Positions 24,330 to 35,712 of a stretch of 64,000 nt of DNA are shown one piece after another (positions within the stretch are counted from its first letter, which is position 1; each line of letters opens with the position of its first letter). Below the pieces are notes generated by a model that saw nothing but the letters and a program-made list of their open reading frames with translations, made no database searches and was not told where the DNA came from. A program made the translations under genes and the position numbers. This DNA comes from Argopecten irradians (lineage: Eukaryota; Mollusca; Bivalvia; Pectinida; Pectinidae), in contig NC_091134.1 of NCBI RefSeq assembly GCF_041381155.1, positions 13,270,008 to 13,334,007 of the forward strand, given 5' to 3'.

Positions 24330-25190
24330 ACTTGTCCGAACATTATAATGCCAATTCTTGATTAATGACTGTCGTTGTGTCGTTCAGGGTTGTAGTCCTT
24401 AGCGCCACGTTGATCTAAGTTATCTAAACTTTGATTGTCGCCCAAATCAATTCGTATTAAACTCATACCGACATGTACGTTACATATCCAAACCAACGAC
24501 ATGATAGCAACAAAACAGTTGACGGAAATACAATTGATTACAGAAAGACATCGAAGACGACATTCATTGCAGTGCAAATGTGTTATGTGGTCAAATTGTA
24601 TATCACCGGTCATTTATTTGGTTTAGTACTTATTATTCATAATTCCTGCGTGATATATCAGCCCATCTGCTGAATATTATGATCTTAATCAATGAACAAA
24701 CGTCGAATAATTCGTACAATAAAATTTTTCTAGCAAACAAATTACGACAAATTAGTAGTTTACCTGATAAATTCTTGATTGCTATATACCGTATAACGTG
24801 ATTTTTCGCTGGTGTCTAATTTCGCCATCTTTGCCATATAACATACAGTATACCAAGTAAAGAGATCGTCCATAAACTTGAGACCCCGCTTAATCCGAAC
24901 ACTCGGATATCTCAAAGTTTTATCTTGGTCCCTTTGTATTAACCGAGTTCCACTGTAGTATGGCGAAAAATAAATTGGCGAATAATGTGGACAGTTGGAC
25001 AACAAATAAGACACGCGTTCAGGTTTTCATTACTTCGATTATTTGACACCAGAGTATTTATAACTATGTACATGTAAGCGTGTTGGTTCGCCCATGACTA
25101 ATAGAAACAGTGATTATATCCCATGAAAGTAAATATATTAATGGATTGCCCATGTTGTTTTAGGTTTAGTTACAATGACAACACAATGGT
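24330..25190. other. Intergenic, no gene seen
   Basis: Open frames occur on both strands at 24362-24673 without signal peptide, motif or splice context. A stretch near 24880-24960 (cttaatccgaacactcggat ... aaccgagttccactgtagta) looks like a decayed DNA-transposon end of pogo/Tigger type. Confidence 0.4.
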
Positions 25191-25408
25191 TTGGTTTGTT
25201 TAGTTTTACGTCCTATTAACAGCCAGGGTCATGTAAGGACGTGCCAGGTTTGTTGGTGGAGGAAAGCCGGAGTACCCGGAAAAAACCACCGGCCAGCGGT
25301 CAGTACCTGGCAACTGCCCCACATGGGATTCGAACCCGCATCCCAGAGGTGGAGGGCTTGTGGTAATATGTCGGGACATCTTAACCACTCGGCCACCGCG
25401 GCCCCATT
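25191..25408 (-). mobile_element. Full-length SINE with 10-bp target duplication
   Basis: This is the best preserved SINE in the window. On the minus strand it starts ggggccgcggtggccgagtg, with a tRNA-like head and B box gggttcgaatccc. It passes through the conserved cagttgccaggtactgaccg block and ends with gttaataggacgtaaaacta and a short A/C tail. The direct repeat acacaatggt flanks it at 25181-25190 and 25409-25418. The perfect duplication suggests a fairly recent insertion. Confidence 0.92.
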
Positions 25409-25418
25409 ACACAATGGT

Positions 25419-26471
25419 CAGTGTCAGTTGCTAATCAAGTCTCTGCTACGACAACCAACGTTAATTGGGATACATGATAAAGTTCGCGGTTTTAATTTCA
25501 ACTCTTAGATATTCTAATTTTGGGTATAAATGGCGAAATTTGTGAGAGGCAAAAATAACCCGTTTTACGGTATTTTATACTACCAAACTGTAAGAATTGA
25601 AACATTGTGTTAACTTGCTTGACTTAGGTTATCTACTTTAATCTCACATTTTATACAACGTTATCATGACTGGTCCGACATGATTTATTTTCCTATTTAC
25701 ATACCTACAGAGATAAAGGTCTGCTGTGCTCTATAGATTTAACCTTAGAGTGTTATATCACTTTTTCTTATGTACTACGGAGTTATATTGTCTTCGATAC
25801 CATTTATATCTATACCTTGACCTGACGTTTATGTCGGAATCGAAGAGAACATTCTTATTGGCTATGCAGGCTACCTGACGGTAAGGTCAAACACAATAAC
25901 AATCCTATCGAAAAAGCTAAACATCCGTTGGCAAAGCAAGTCGACAAAATCATTTGAAATAAACCATTTATTCTCTAAAGCTAATTAATCGAAGAACCGA
26001 CGGTTTGCAACCATATTTGTATTATTGTTAGCATTATTTAACTTTTCGATGCTAATTTTAATGAATAATGTCAGTATGTCTTAAAATAGATATGTATTTC
26101 ATAGTTCGTGATAGAAAGAAAGAAATGGCATCTCATAGGCTATTTTTTTAAAGATTTTTTTTCTTTTTTTTTTTAAGTTTTAAGAATGTTGTACCACATC
26201 TTCATGGTAAATGTATACAAAAGGATTTTGTCAATTTCGTATCTGTTTATTTTAACATTTCAGGTTTCTGTCTGATCCTTAGATCATAATGGCATAATGA
26301 TTATCAAATTTTGTTGAACGCGGTGCCCATGGAGCGTACTGCAAATACTGTGGTTTATGGAATAATACATGCACAAGTAACTATATATTGTACCAAGTAA
26401 CAAGTAATTATATGCACATGGTTCTTTTTGCCAATTCGTATTGTTTTACTCAAATGGAAATATTCTGTATA
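25419..26471. other. Intergenic, nothing recognised
   Basis: AT-rich, with a T-rich run near 26150-26180. No exon or repeat that I can support. Confidence 0.4.
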
Positions 26472-26622
26472 TGCATATAACAGCGTTATCTGTTCTTGTG
26501 GATAGGTATTAATTGCGACGTCTTTAGATGGTTAGTTTACCGTCATTCGCGCGACTTTCATTCACAAATATTAGCAGCACAATGTATACCTACATACAGA
26601 AAATGTAACTCTGTCATGTGCA
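26472..26622. mobile_element. MITE, about 150 bp, gagttacctcc family (diverged)
   Basis: Left tgcatataacagcgttatct ... ggataggtattaattgcgac and right gtatacctacatacagaaaa tgtaactctgtcatgtgca are imperfect inverse ends, matching the 20486 copy. The open frame at 26496-26696 is a by-product. Confidence 0.65.
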
Positions 26623-28202
26623 AAGACGAAAATTGTCACACGGCGATGTTGACTTTGGTTATATTAGCAGACATTTTTCTTAGATGCCACGAATAAGCAT
26701 TTTACGTTGATATCAGGTATGTAAACATAAATATAATTTGTTCATCAAAGTATGTCAAATCGACATTTCCCAGTTAGATCTTTTTGACGAAATTCAGATA
26801 TCGAGATATCGGTTGGTCGCATTAAAGTAACATAATCACAATAGTTAAAAACAGACATCATTGTATTTTTTCAAGTATTTTGTATGATAAAGGGCATATT
26901 AATCACATTAATTCTCTTCGTTTTTTCAAATCAGCAAGAGGAATTGGATACCAATTCATATACTTCCCATCCCATTTGCACACCGATAATTCATTGTGTA
27001 ATAATAGCAAAGCGGGAACGTTAATACTGTGTCATTTTAAAACATGGACTAATTTGGCAGGAAGTTCTTATGGCAGCTATTGTTATCTATTTAAAAGAAT
27101 GATGAATGATTGGGCGTTTTAGGAGTATACAGGCTGGCTATTTGGCTCAAATATGTTGATAAGATTATTTCACCAGAATGCTAACATTAAATTATCTCCC
27201 CCTGGGATGAAATCGAGTCTAGATTAAGACATGTCAGAGAGACAAAATTTATCATGAATTTTTTGTGTGATTTTTTCATTTCATTTGACTTTAACAGCTT
27301 TATTTATTCTTTAGAACATTTTTTTATTTAAATTAAAGATAAATCGAGTCGTTTGATCGTCAGGAGGTATGAGTATAGAGTTTATCTATTATGTGGTTTA
27401 GTATGCACAAGAACATCGTTGAAACCTACCGAGAAGGGGCTTTAAAGAGAATCAATATATATCCCCGTAATCTATCGCACGTGATCATCAATTGGTCAAG
27501 GTCAAAAGTATTGCCTTCTAAAAACAGGGGGTTTTAGGTCACGAACTCTTGAGTATTAATCATGTACATGAAGGCGCCTGATAACAAATACACTCAGAAG
27601 TATTTTCATCGATGAACAAAGCTTTCGTCACAGCAAATGTCTTAGGAAAAAGAACAATAAACCAAGTACAAAAAAGATATTTGAATATTTTAGGAATACG
27701 TTGGCACAAATAATATCATTTTGTTCTATTTTTGTTCGTCTCGTGAAATCAGAAACAGGTTAAATTCGCTCTGTCACTCTAACGTTAGAAGAAAAATGAC
27801 GGAGAAAAATGGATACACTCCGTCTAACGTTAAATAATTTGAGATTAATTCTAATGATGTCATAATATGTAGAATATTTTAATGTGAACATACTGCAACA
27901 GTTCTATATCATTTTTTTTTTATAAAAATATTTTGATCAAATCACGATTGTCATAAGCTGTTATACAGCTTGGTGATGAGATACACATTTCAATTGATGA
28001 AATGTCTCATAGCACATTTCTTAGCATATCAATTCATATCAATGTTAATCAATGTCCACAATTATAAGAATTTGATCGTAACAATGGAAGCCAACCATAT
28101 TATCCTTTGCTATTTTGAAGCTGCATTATCTGTAGCGCCACAACTCAACATTCTGATTCCAATTCGTTAGTTTTTATTTTAGATTCCCTGTTGAACGTTT
28201 GG
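26623..28202. other. Intergenic, nothing recognised
   Basis: Frames at 26880-27122 and 27970-28170 lack signal peptide, motif and splice support. TTTATT at 28173-28178 is AATAAA on the minus strand and is a good poly(A) signal for gene B. Confidence 0.4.
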
Positions 28203-29508
28203 TTAATTACTATTCCCCGCCAATACATATCCTGCAGTCAGAAGTGCAGCGAGAACCCAATGGCTCATTCGAATACAATCCACTCCACTTCCGTTGGAAC
28301 CAATGCCAGTGGAACCACTACCAGAGGTTTTGCCACTGCCAGTAGAGCTACCACCAGTAGGACCACTTCCGCCTCCACTAGAACTACTACTAGTAGGTCC
28401 ACTATTTGCGGTGGACACACCACTGCCGCTATTAGAACCTCCTCCGCCGGAATTCAAACTACCAACGGAAGTAGCTATAGTAACTACGGAACCACTTCCG
28501 CTACTGGATCCACCCCCGACGGTAGATGTACCTCCACCAGCAGTTGCAGCAACAGACAAGGAAGGAAGTGATGTTGTCGACGCCATTATATCTGGAGTAA
28601 AATTTAAAAAAAATTGAAGCATTATTCTCATTATCTTTTGGATTTATGAAGCCATAGATATAAAACGAAAGGCAATTCTGCATAGAGGCGAGAGGACTCA
28701 TATTTGAGTTTGGTCAATGACTGTTCCGCTTTTCCAATTTACTTCAAAAACAGTATTTGTGTATGACTTCATAATACTCGACGTGCAACCCTTTCAGACT
28801 ATGCAAAAATAATCTCAAACTTTTAACCAATAGAAGAATATGAAATTGAATCACAAAAAAATCAGTTACCAAAAATTCTTTCTGTTTATAAAGGTGTTTC
28901 ATAAATTTTAATATGGACTTAACACTCGCAAAGATCCTCAAAATGCTCTGAAGACACAGAATCAGTGAATACTGTTGCCTTTAAATGTTACATCAAATAA
29001 CTGGTGAAGGATGATAGAATTAATTTCTGTACAAAATTTTAAAGATTATGGTAGAAAAAATTGTGTTTTTTTTTACAATTTGGAAATTGCATATTAACGT
29101 TAATTAATTAATTTTGTAGAATCAAAAGAATGGTAATTTTAGAGGCCAGCGCAGAATTAGAAACATAATAAAACTAGTTAAGTTAAAGAAAGGGTTCGTG
29201 CGTTTATCATTTGATGTACAAATGCATTAAAGTATGTTTCCAAATTTTGAGATTAAAAATGAATAAGTTGAACTCAAGTCAACATACCTTAAATAGAATG
29301 TCGTCGGGGAATGGTCGGTTAAGATACTTTAAAATTATCGCTCTATCAACATATTGATGAGTTGATTGTCGTACTATTACGGCAATAATTATTACACTGA
29401 ATAAAATATTTAAGTTTCATAGTGAGTCTTTTCAGAAAATATGTACGAACCTTTCCAAGTTACAGAAACTACCAAACACATCGTGGCCACACAAACTGAC
29501 AGTTTCAT
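28203..29508 (-). CDS. Gene B: Ser/Gly/Thr-rich secreted protein with GPI-type tail
   Basis: Coding exons 29508-29451 and 28591-28203 join in phase 1 and give 148 residues. Exon one is a signal peptide (MKLSVCVATMCLVVSVTWK), its ATG directly after the acceptor tttgttttcag. Its donor GTTCGT is weaker than usual. Exon two begins DIMASTTSLPSLSVAATAGG and continues with about 90 residues of Ser, Gly and Thr (GGSSTGSGKTSGSGS and similar). It ends GVDCIRMSHW with a hydrophobic tail (VLAALLTAGYVLAG). The build matches gene A residue for residue at the exon joint (K-D). AATAAA on the minus strand lies about 25 bases past the stop codon. A longer upstream reading into the intron (from 28631) is rejected, because a clean acceptor (ttttactccag) precedes the exon. 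Function unknown; an extracellular, GPI-tethered, glycosylated spacer protein is the inference. Confidence 0.75.
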
Positions 29509-29853
29509 CTGAAAACAAAACCGACAAAAATCAAGAATAATTTTACGCGCTTTGAAATACGAATGCAAATACTAATTTCATCAGATAATACCGTTTTCTA
29601 AAATTCTATTAAATTCATTTTTGTTTCATTATGAACAAAATCAACAATATAACCTCTATGTTTGGAGTTTTAACTAAAGAAGACATATCGAAATATACTC
29701 CAGTCCAGTCAAGAGAACATCTCGAATTATTTCCTATTCAAAATAACAAGATATCAAAATGCATAATGTTTAATATTTAATATTATTTCACTTATATACA
29801 TCTACGAACAATAGTTTTATTTAATTTTGTTCTTCGTGTTATTCAGAACCTAC

Positions 29854-29956
29854 CTTGTATAAATATGGTAAGCCTCAGGGAAAGTTCTTGATGGTTGGTA
29901 AGTTAACCAAATGCCCGGCGATTGTATTCTTCAGATTTGAGTTACGCCTTATATAG
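29854..29956 (-). promoter_or_regulatory. TATA box and non-coding first exon of gene B
   Basis: On the minus strand CTATATAAGG lies at 29956-29947. An exon starting near 29922 would end at ATACAAG before the donor GTAGGT (29853-29848). Splicing to the acceptor on the ATG at 29508 gives the same layout as gene A. Confidence 0.55.
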
Positions 29957-29959
29957 CTG

Positions 29960-32237
29960 GCCGTTTTCAGTTTTTCAATATGCCGATCCATGATTTATGA
30001 TTCTGTCTTCATCATACTCGACAATAAGTCGTAAACCCCCGGAAACAGCATATCCATTTTATCATTGTATTTGCTTTTGGATCATCCCAGAGTGTATGTC
30101 GCAGTATTGTCTGAGGTCACAATCTTATAGAAGCAACAGGTCATTACAAAGACATTCAAGCATCGTCATGTCTCAGATTGAGTATAGCGAATTACATGAA
30201 CTTTATGGTACATAATAAGAATTCAAGTTTGATAACGGGAATCTTGTCTGAAATCAAAATCAATAAATCATTCGCCAGTTTGTGAACCACTTAACTTTCT
30301 TTTCACCTATTTAATATCCATCTTCTTGATCGGTAATATTTTACGCGTTTCTCTGAGTTGCTCTCACTTTCTCAATAATTATATTTTACCATAAAGTGAG
30401 TCACACGTTTATCGTAAATGAACATGCGATTTATGTTACAGATAAATGGAATGCCCTGATTTATTTCCCATATCCGTAAGTCGTCTTTCCTCAGAAGTCC
30501 CTTGAGTTATGACGAAATTCCTTTCGCTATTTTCTTTGATGTTTTTCCTCATTGAGCGATACAATAGTTGTATTTTATGCGATTATAAGTTTCATTAAAT
30601 AAAGTTAAGTTAACTGGATGGAAAGCAGAATAAACCAAATAAGTTAATATATGCTATACATGTACTTATATTACCGGAATGTTTTACAAGTTTTACATAT
30701 TTGATAGCCAATGTTGTTGTCTTTATTAATTTCAATGGATGACACTGGGGTAAAAATTAAAGAACTAAATTGATATCACATACGACCTTATATCACCATT
30801 GAAAAATATTCTGAATGCACTATTTCAGCTTTTGAACTACATGTAGAAAACTTCAAATTTGTTTCTAGTGGAATGAGTGACATAAATATTTGAGAAATGA
30901 TCCCAAATGTTAATGAACTGAATTTGTAATGGACAATGTCAGATCACTCGTTAAACGCCATTGTATCAAACTCATTAAACTCGAATACCCCTTTATTACT
31001 TAATAGCACATTTCATCCATCCCCAGCCACCTATTAACAGAATACATCAAATCCCCAAGGTGCTTGTTTTAATAATGATTAATAAGTTTGAATGTATTTG
31101 CCTTGAAATGAACATTGACCTATTAGAAATCCCTCAAGCATAGCCACGAAGCACATTATTACAAAAAAAACTATCATTCTACCGTCCCTCCAGAAAAAAC
31201 ATACAAAAAAATAAAAGAAAAGAAAAGAAAAAGATACCGACTAATTCAACGTTATCGTGAAGAAATTTAAGTAATACAATTGGCGTTCCTGGTGGAATAG
31301 CTACATGATTTAACAGATGTAATATGTACGCTATACCCATACTCAAGATTCGCAAACGCAATAAGCAGCTGCCTGTCATTTGCGAAGTGCCTCCTATATA
31401 AAAAGAACTATATTTCTTACAAGATCATGTATCTAACAAGGTGTACTACTATGAGAGCGATTGGAGCAGATGCATACAAATATTTTTACTCCGCTGGCGC
31501 AGGCTTGGTTTCGGCTTACAAAACGTAGAAACACTAATGTGCTATGGAGGCAAGTGAGCTACATATAGATGTCGCATCACACACACACACAAACACTCTC
31601 TGACCACGTAGTGGACACTTACATCCAAGTCACAGTGATACAACACATATCCTTAGAAATTGTTTCTTTAACTGTGTTTGAACTTTTTTCCAATGAAGCA
31701 TAGTGAGATGTGTGCATAATTCAATTCAATACATGTACCAATAATAACTATTACGGAAAGCGACAATTAATTCGTGGATGGAATAATCTATAGATATATT
31801 TTCAACCAATATTCTTTCGGTAATAATGTAAAACCGGGATTAGTAGATATAAACCCTCATCTTCAATTTCTATCAATGGTAGTAATTATATGACATCCAT
31901 TACTAAATGAACTTTTAAGTCAAGTCAAGTAGATTTTATTTTGAGTCGGTAAATGGTTAAACATACAACACCAAAGCCTTTGGCGATCTTTTACAACCGA
32001 CGTGTCAAATTGTCGAAAACTGATTTAACTTTTTAAGAAATTATTATTTTATTTTTTGAGCGTCAATTCAAAATCAAATAGACATGTAGACCCTTGGCCA
32101 CGCTTATTCATTATTAAACCGAGTGGGATGAATAGGTAATGCTGTAAGAGTCGAAACTGGAATTAAACACCAAGTTCCTAGGTTCTGTGATTGATAACAA
32201 CGTTAATACACACTTTATATCTATTGATTTGGAACGA
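29960..32237. other. Intergenic between divergent genes B and C, no firm gene
   Basis: AT-rich, with a CA run near 31578-31590. A near-symmetric TATA stretch (cctatataaaaag, 31391-31403) could serve either strand. It is followed on the plus strand by a possible donor at 31440 (aacaag then gtgtac) and on the minus strand by an open frame (31379-31179). Neither is strong enough to annotate. Confidence 0.35.
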
Positions 32238-33512
32238 ATGTTCGTGCCGTTTATTTGGCTACAGATATGCAAAGGTAAGTTCCTCAGTGATAAAGAAAGC
32301 GGGACAAATAACTGGATACAGTCTTATCGAAATGGGTTTTCCACCATAGTTTGAATGCGTATATATGTACCATAGGCTTTACGTTATTGACATACATGTG
32401 CCATTTATAACGGCTGTTAAAGGCAACGAAAACCAATCTTTAGGTAGAGTTTAACTTGCTATACGAGGAAAGTGTTTGTTATAGGTATAAGGACTCTTAA
32501 AAAAGTTGAGGTTTGGAAAAACCTTAAATAAAACTTAAAATTAATGAATATGAAAATGGTATCTAGCAGAAGAAACTATACCAATCTCCATCATGCATAT
32601 GTATTCAAGAACGTTGCTCTTACACAATATAGAAATAAAACAAATAACAAACAAAATCAACGTCAACATGGATTTTACACACAAAGTTATTTCAGATCGG
32701 AGTGTTATGATTGTGTCAAAAACTATATACAAATGTATATACATACATTGTTATGTAGATTATATTTCTATGTTTTCCTTCCGGGTGTTGAATTTGTTAA
32801 GATATGATTTAGTATGTGTCTTAAATATCTGTTGACATTTTACAACACAGTAAAAAGCTTTTCTGAGTAATTAATTAAATAAATAAGGATTTGTCATGCA
32901 ACATTTATTTAGTGTATGTAAGTAGTTAAATCATACTTTGCGACCTCCTAATTGAAACCCATGTAAAGAAGAAGAAAAAAAACCCATTTCGTTTTTCTGT
33001 TATTAAAACTGTCGACAGATGACGGTTATCAATAGTCAAGTATACCATATTAATTAGATAGAATGGGTTAATTGAATATTTCATTTTATAATCGACAAAG
33101 GAAAACCTCGTCAAGAGAACCTGCGCATCATTACCTTTATTACCAAGACGTTAAATACGCTTTTAATATACTAATTAATACATTAATATATCACTCTAAC
33201 ACGTTCTATTAATTCTGAGTAGAGCCATTTTGTCTTAGAGTTTGTATGATTTGAAGTTTTATTTCATTGATGATTATTTTGGAAATTATCTGAATTTCAA
33301 TGGTAGGATGTCATAATATTATAAAGTCTATGTCGATGGCGATTAAGAAATTTGATATATATATATTTTTTAAATTTTGATACCATATTTTGAATTCAAA
33401 ATGCTTTTCCTCAGACGTGCAGCTAGACATCGATGTTGAAGACTTGCCAAAATATCAAGTACAGGTCAAATGTGATAGAAACAAATCTATTACCCCAATG
33501 TTACCACTGTAA
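32238..33512 (+). CDS. Candidate two-exon small ORF
   Basis: ATG at 32238 opens MFVPFIWLQICK, which ends in a strong donor (AAAG then GTAAGT at 32275) in phase 1. The next good acceptor in register (gcttttcctcag) opens an exon at 33415 reading DVQLDIDVEDLPKYQVQ, then VKCDRNKSITPMLPL and a stop at 33510. Joined, they give about 44 residues. The phase-1 joint and Asp codon echo genes A, B and C, but the second exon has no low-complexity body or tail. A further donor (CT then GTAAGG at 33509) could extend the gene. Chance splice-like matches are common in AT-rich DNA, so this is tentative. Confidence 0.28.
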
Positions 33513-35712
33513 GGGTAGACTTATCAGCAGAGAGATAACATACCCTGGTCAGCTGTTTATTTAGTAGTGTCGTTTACGATAAATGATACAAGTACGTTTA
33601 TCGCATAGTTGCTGTGTAATAATATTGCAAGGCTTATAAACGAAGCATAAGACAAATTTTATAGCCGAAATGCTATTGATTATTTTATTTCTCATACAAT
33701 AAGATTAATTTATTGTTTTTTATTTACTGATGAAGTTGAGTAATATGCTCTTGATGAAATTTTTTCGATGATTTTAACATTTTACGCATTAGCAATAATA
33801 TATTCCTCCGAACAGAAGACAATCCCTGTCAAGTTTTGTTTTCTATGATTATTGTGAAACATGGTATGGTTATGGTTTTATGTAGAGAATAATACAATAA
33901 CACTCCAGTATAAAATTCAATGAAGGACTTACCTAATTTACATCTAAGGCAAATACTCTGTAACTCAGTGGAAACGACTGTTTTAAAAATATCGGTACCA
34001 TGCATTGAACCCATATAGGAAATAAAAACTTCTTATAACAGTAATCATTCAATCGGGTGTTCTATCAACAAGAGCCCTGTTCCTTCTGCCTTTTTATCAC
34101 GTTGCATATATACTATACCGTAAACCGCGAGAAGTTTCTGGAGATACACTATTTAGCGTAAGCGCGAAAAAGTTTTCAAACTTTGAAATGTATAATTGTA
34201 TAAAATGTACATGAATAAACCATGTTTAGTACGAAATCATGTCTTCGCCAATATGTTGAAAATGACAAAGATGTGATATATGTATTATTTGAAAATTAAG
34301 GGAAAATTGGGGCATCGACAGGTTATGAAAGCTCGCAAACTTGATAAAAACTAAAAAAGAAAGCGGTCATTTTCAGTTGTCGGGAATGAAGCATTATTTT
34401 CACTTTCATATCCTTTGCTTATTTTTTTTTTTTTTTCAAATACCTTTTCAAAATTAGCACCAATCAAAAAATAACTTATCAAGAAGTTTTCTTTCTTTCT
34501 TTCGTTTTTAATGTATATGATTCTTCAACCTGACTCATGCAAAGCTTGATATTTATTGCTATCATTAACATATTATTTCCCAAATTCATTCCACTTTTTC
34601 CTTCTAATGTGTCATTCATATTACCACAGGACATTAGGCTTTGACCTCCATTTTGGTTATTTTGATATTTGCATTTATAGACAAATTAAAAAGATTACAA
34701 ACTTAATTAATTGTTAGCTAGTTTTATAACTTTGCGAGAATGCTATGTATAATCGCAATAGCGCTAGTTTACTCATCATAATAATCCTGTTTACATTTGC
34801 TTGTATAATGCATATCCTCGTTGAAAAAACTTTCTTTGACCAAAATCATTTCTGCTATTCTAATTTTATACACACATACATTTAATCAATTGTCATGCAA
34901 GTGCTGTACTTCATTTTGCTCTCCCCATTTTGTGCCTCTATCAATTATTTATTTTTTCTATTTCTTTAATGTTTGTGAAATACTTTTGTTTGTCATTTAT
35001 TGCAAACACAAACCTTTCCCAATTGTATTGGATAAATATCGATTGGAAGTTTTGATAAGAAAATGGTTAAACACAAATATTGATTTTTTTTATCTAACGG
35101 ATGACAGACGTGTATGCAAACTGGGCTGCCCAATCAAAACTGGTCAAGATATTGTGTTATATAAAATGCTTGTTACCTTATCTTGAAACATTATTGCAGT
35201 CATTGGTTTACCGATAAAGTCAACGCAAAAAACATTTTGTTCAATATTCTGAAGGAATCTTAATCAGTCGAGGTAATTATTTGATTTTAAAATTTATAAG
35301 ACGCAGGGTAGATTTGTTTATATGAAAACAATAACGTTTCCTTATAACTTGAAATGAAACGTTTTTTTTCCATTATGTAGTAATATGATAACTTTCAATT
35401 ACCTAAGATAAATTACACAAATTATATCAATTTAGTTTTTCAAATGATATATTAACAGTACAATATATAAATGAACTTAGAGAAAAGATTGAAGGAAAAT
35501 CTTGCTTTGTTTCATTATGATATTATTTCTGAAGTATTGATATTAGTTATATTAGCAATAAATAAATATAAAATGAAATAAGTAAAAAAAGACACAAGAA
35601 TTTAACTTTATTAAGACAAACGCTTGGCATATCCGGAGATAAAAATACTATGATATTCAAATGACTGATACTAATACACAATGTGCAATCCTTGTTTTAT
35701 TTTTTATTTCAG
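33513..35712. other. Intergenic, nothing firm
   Basis: A short MITE-like fragment (taccgtaaaccgcgagaag) lies near 34117. The 121-residue open frame at 34821-35186 has no canonical ATG start and its composition reads like translated AT-rich DNA. Confidence 0.4.

Noticed and set aside
28191-28617. Plus-strand Thr- or Pro-rich frames over gene B
   Set aside because: Antisense shadows of the Ser/Gly-rich exon, whose strand is fixed by the signal-peptide exon and poly(A) signal.
31179-31403. Minus-strand frame after a TATA-like stretch, ending in a possible phase-1 donor
   Set aside because: The TATA box would be only about 15-25 bases from the ATG, and no partner exon was found.
34821-35186. 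121-residue frame with apparent hydrophobic start
   Set aside because: No canonical ATG at the stated start, and composition is that of translated AT-rich DNA.
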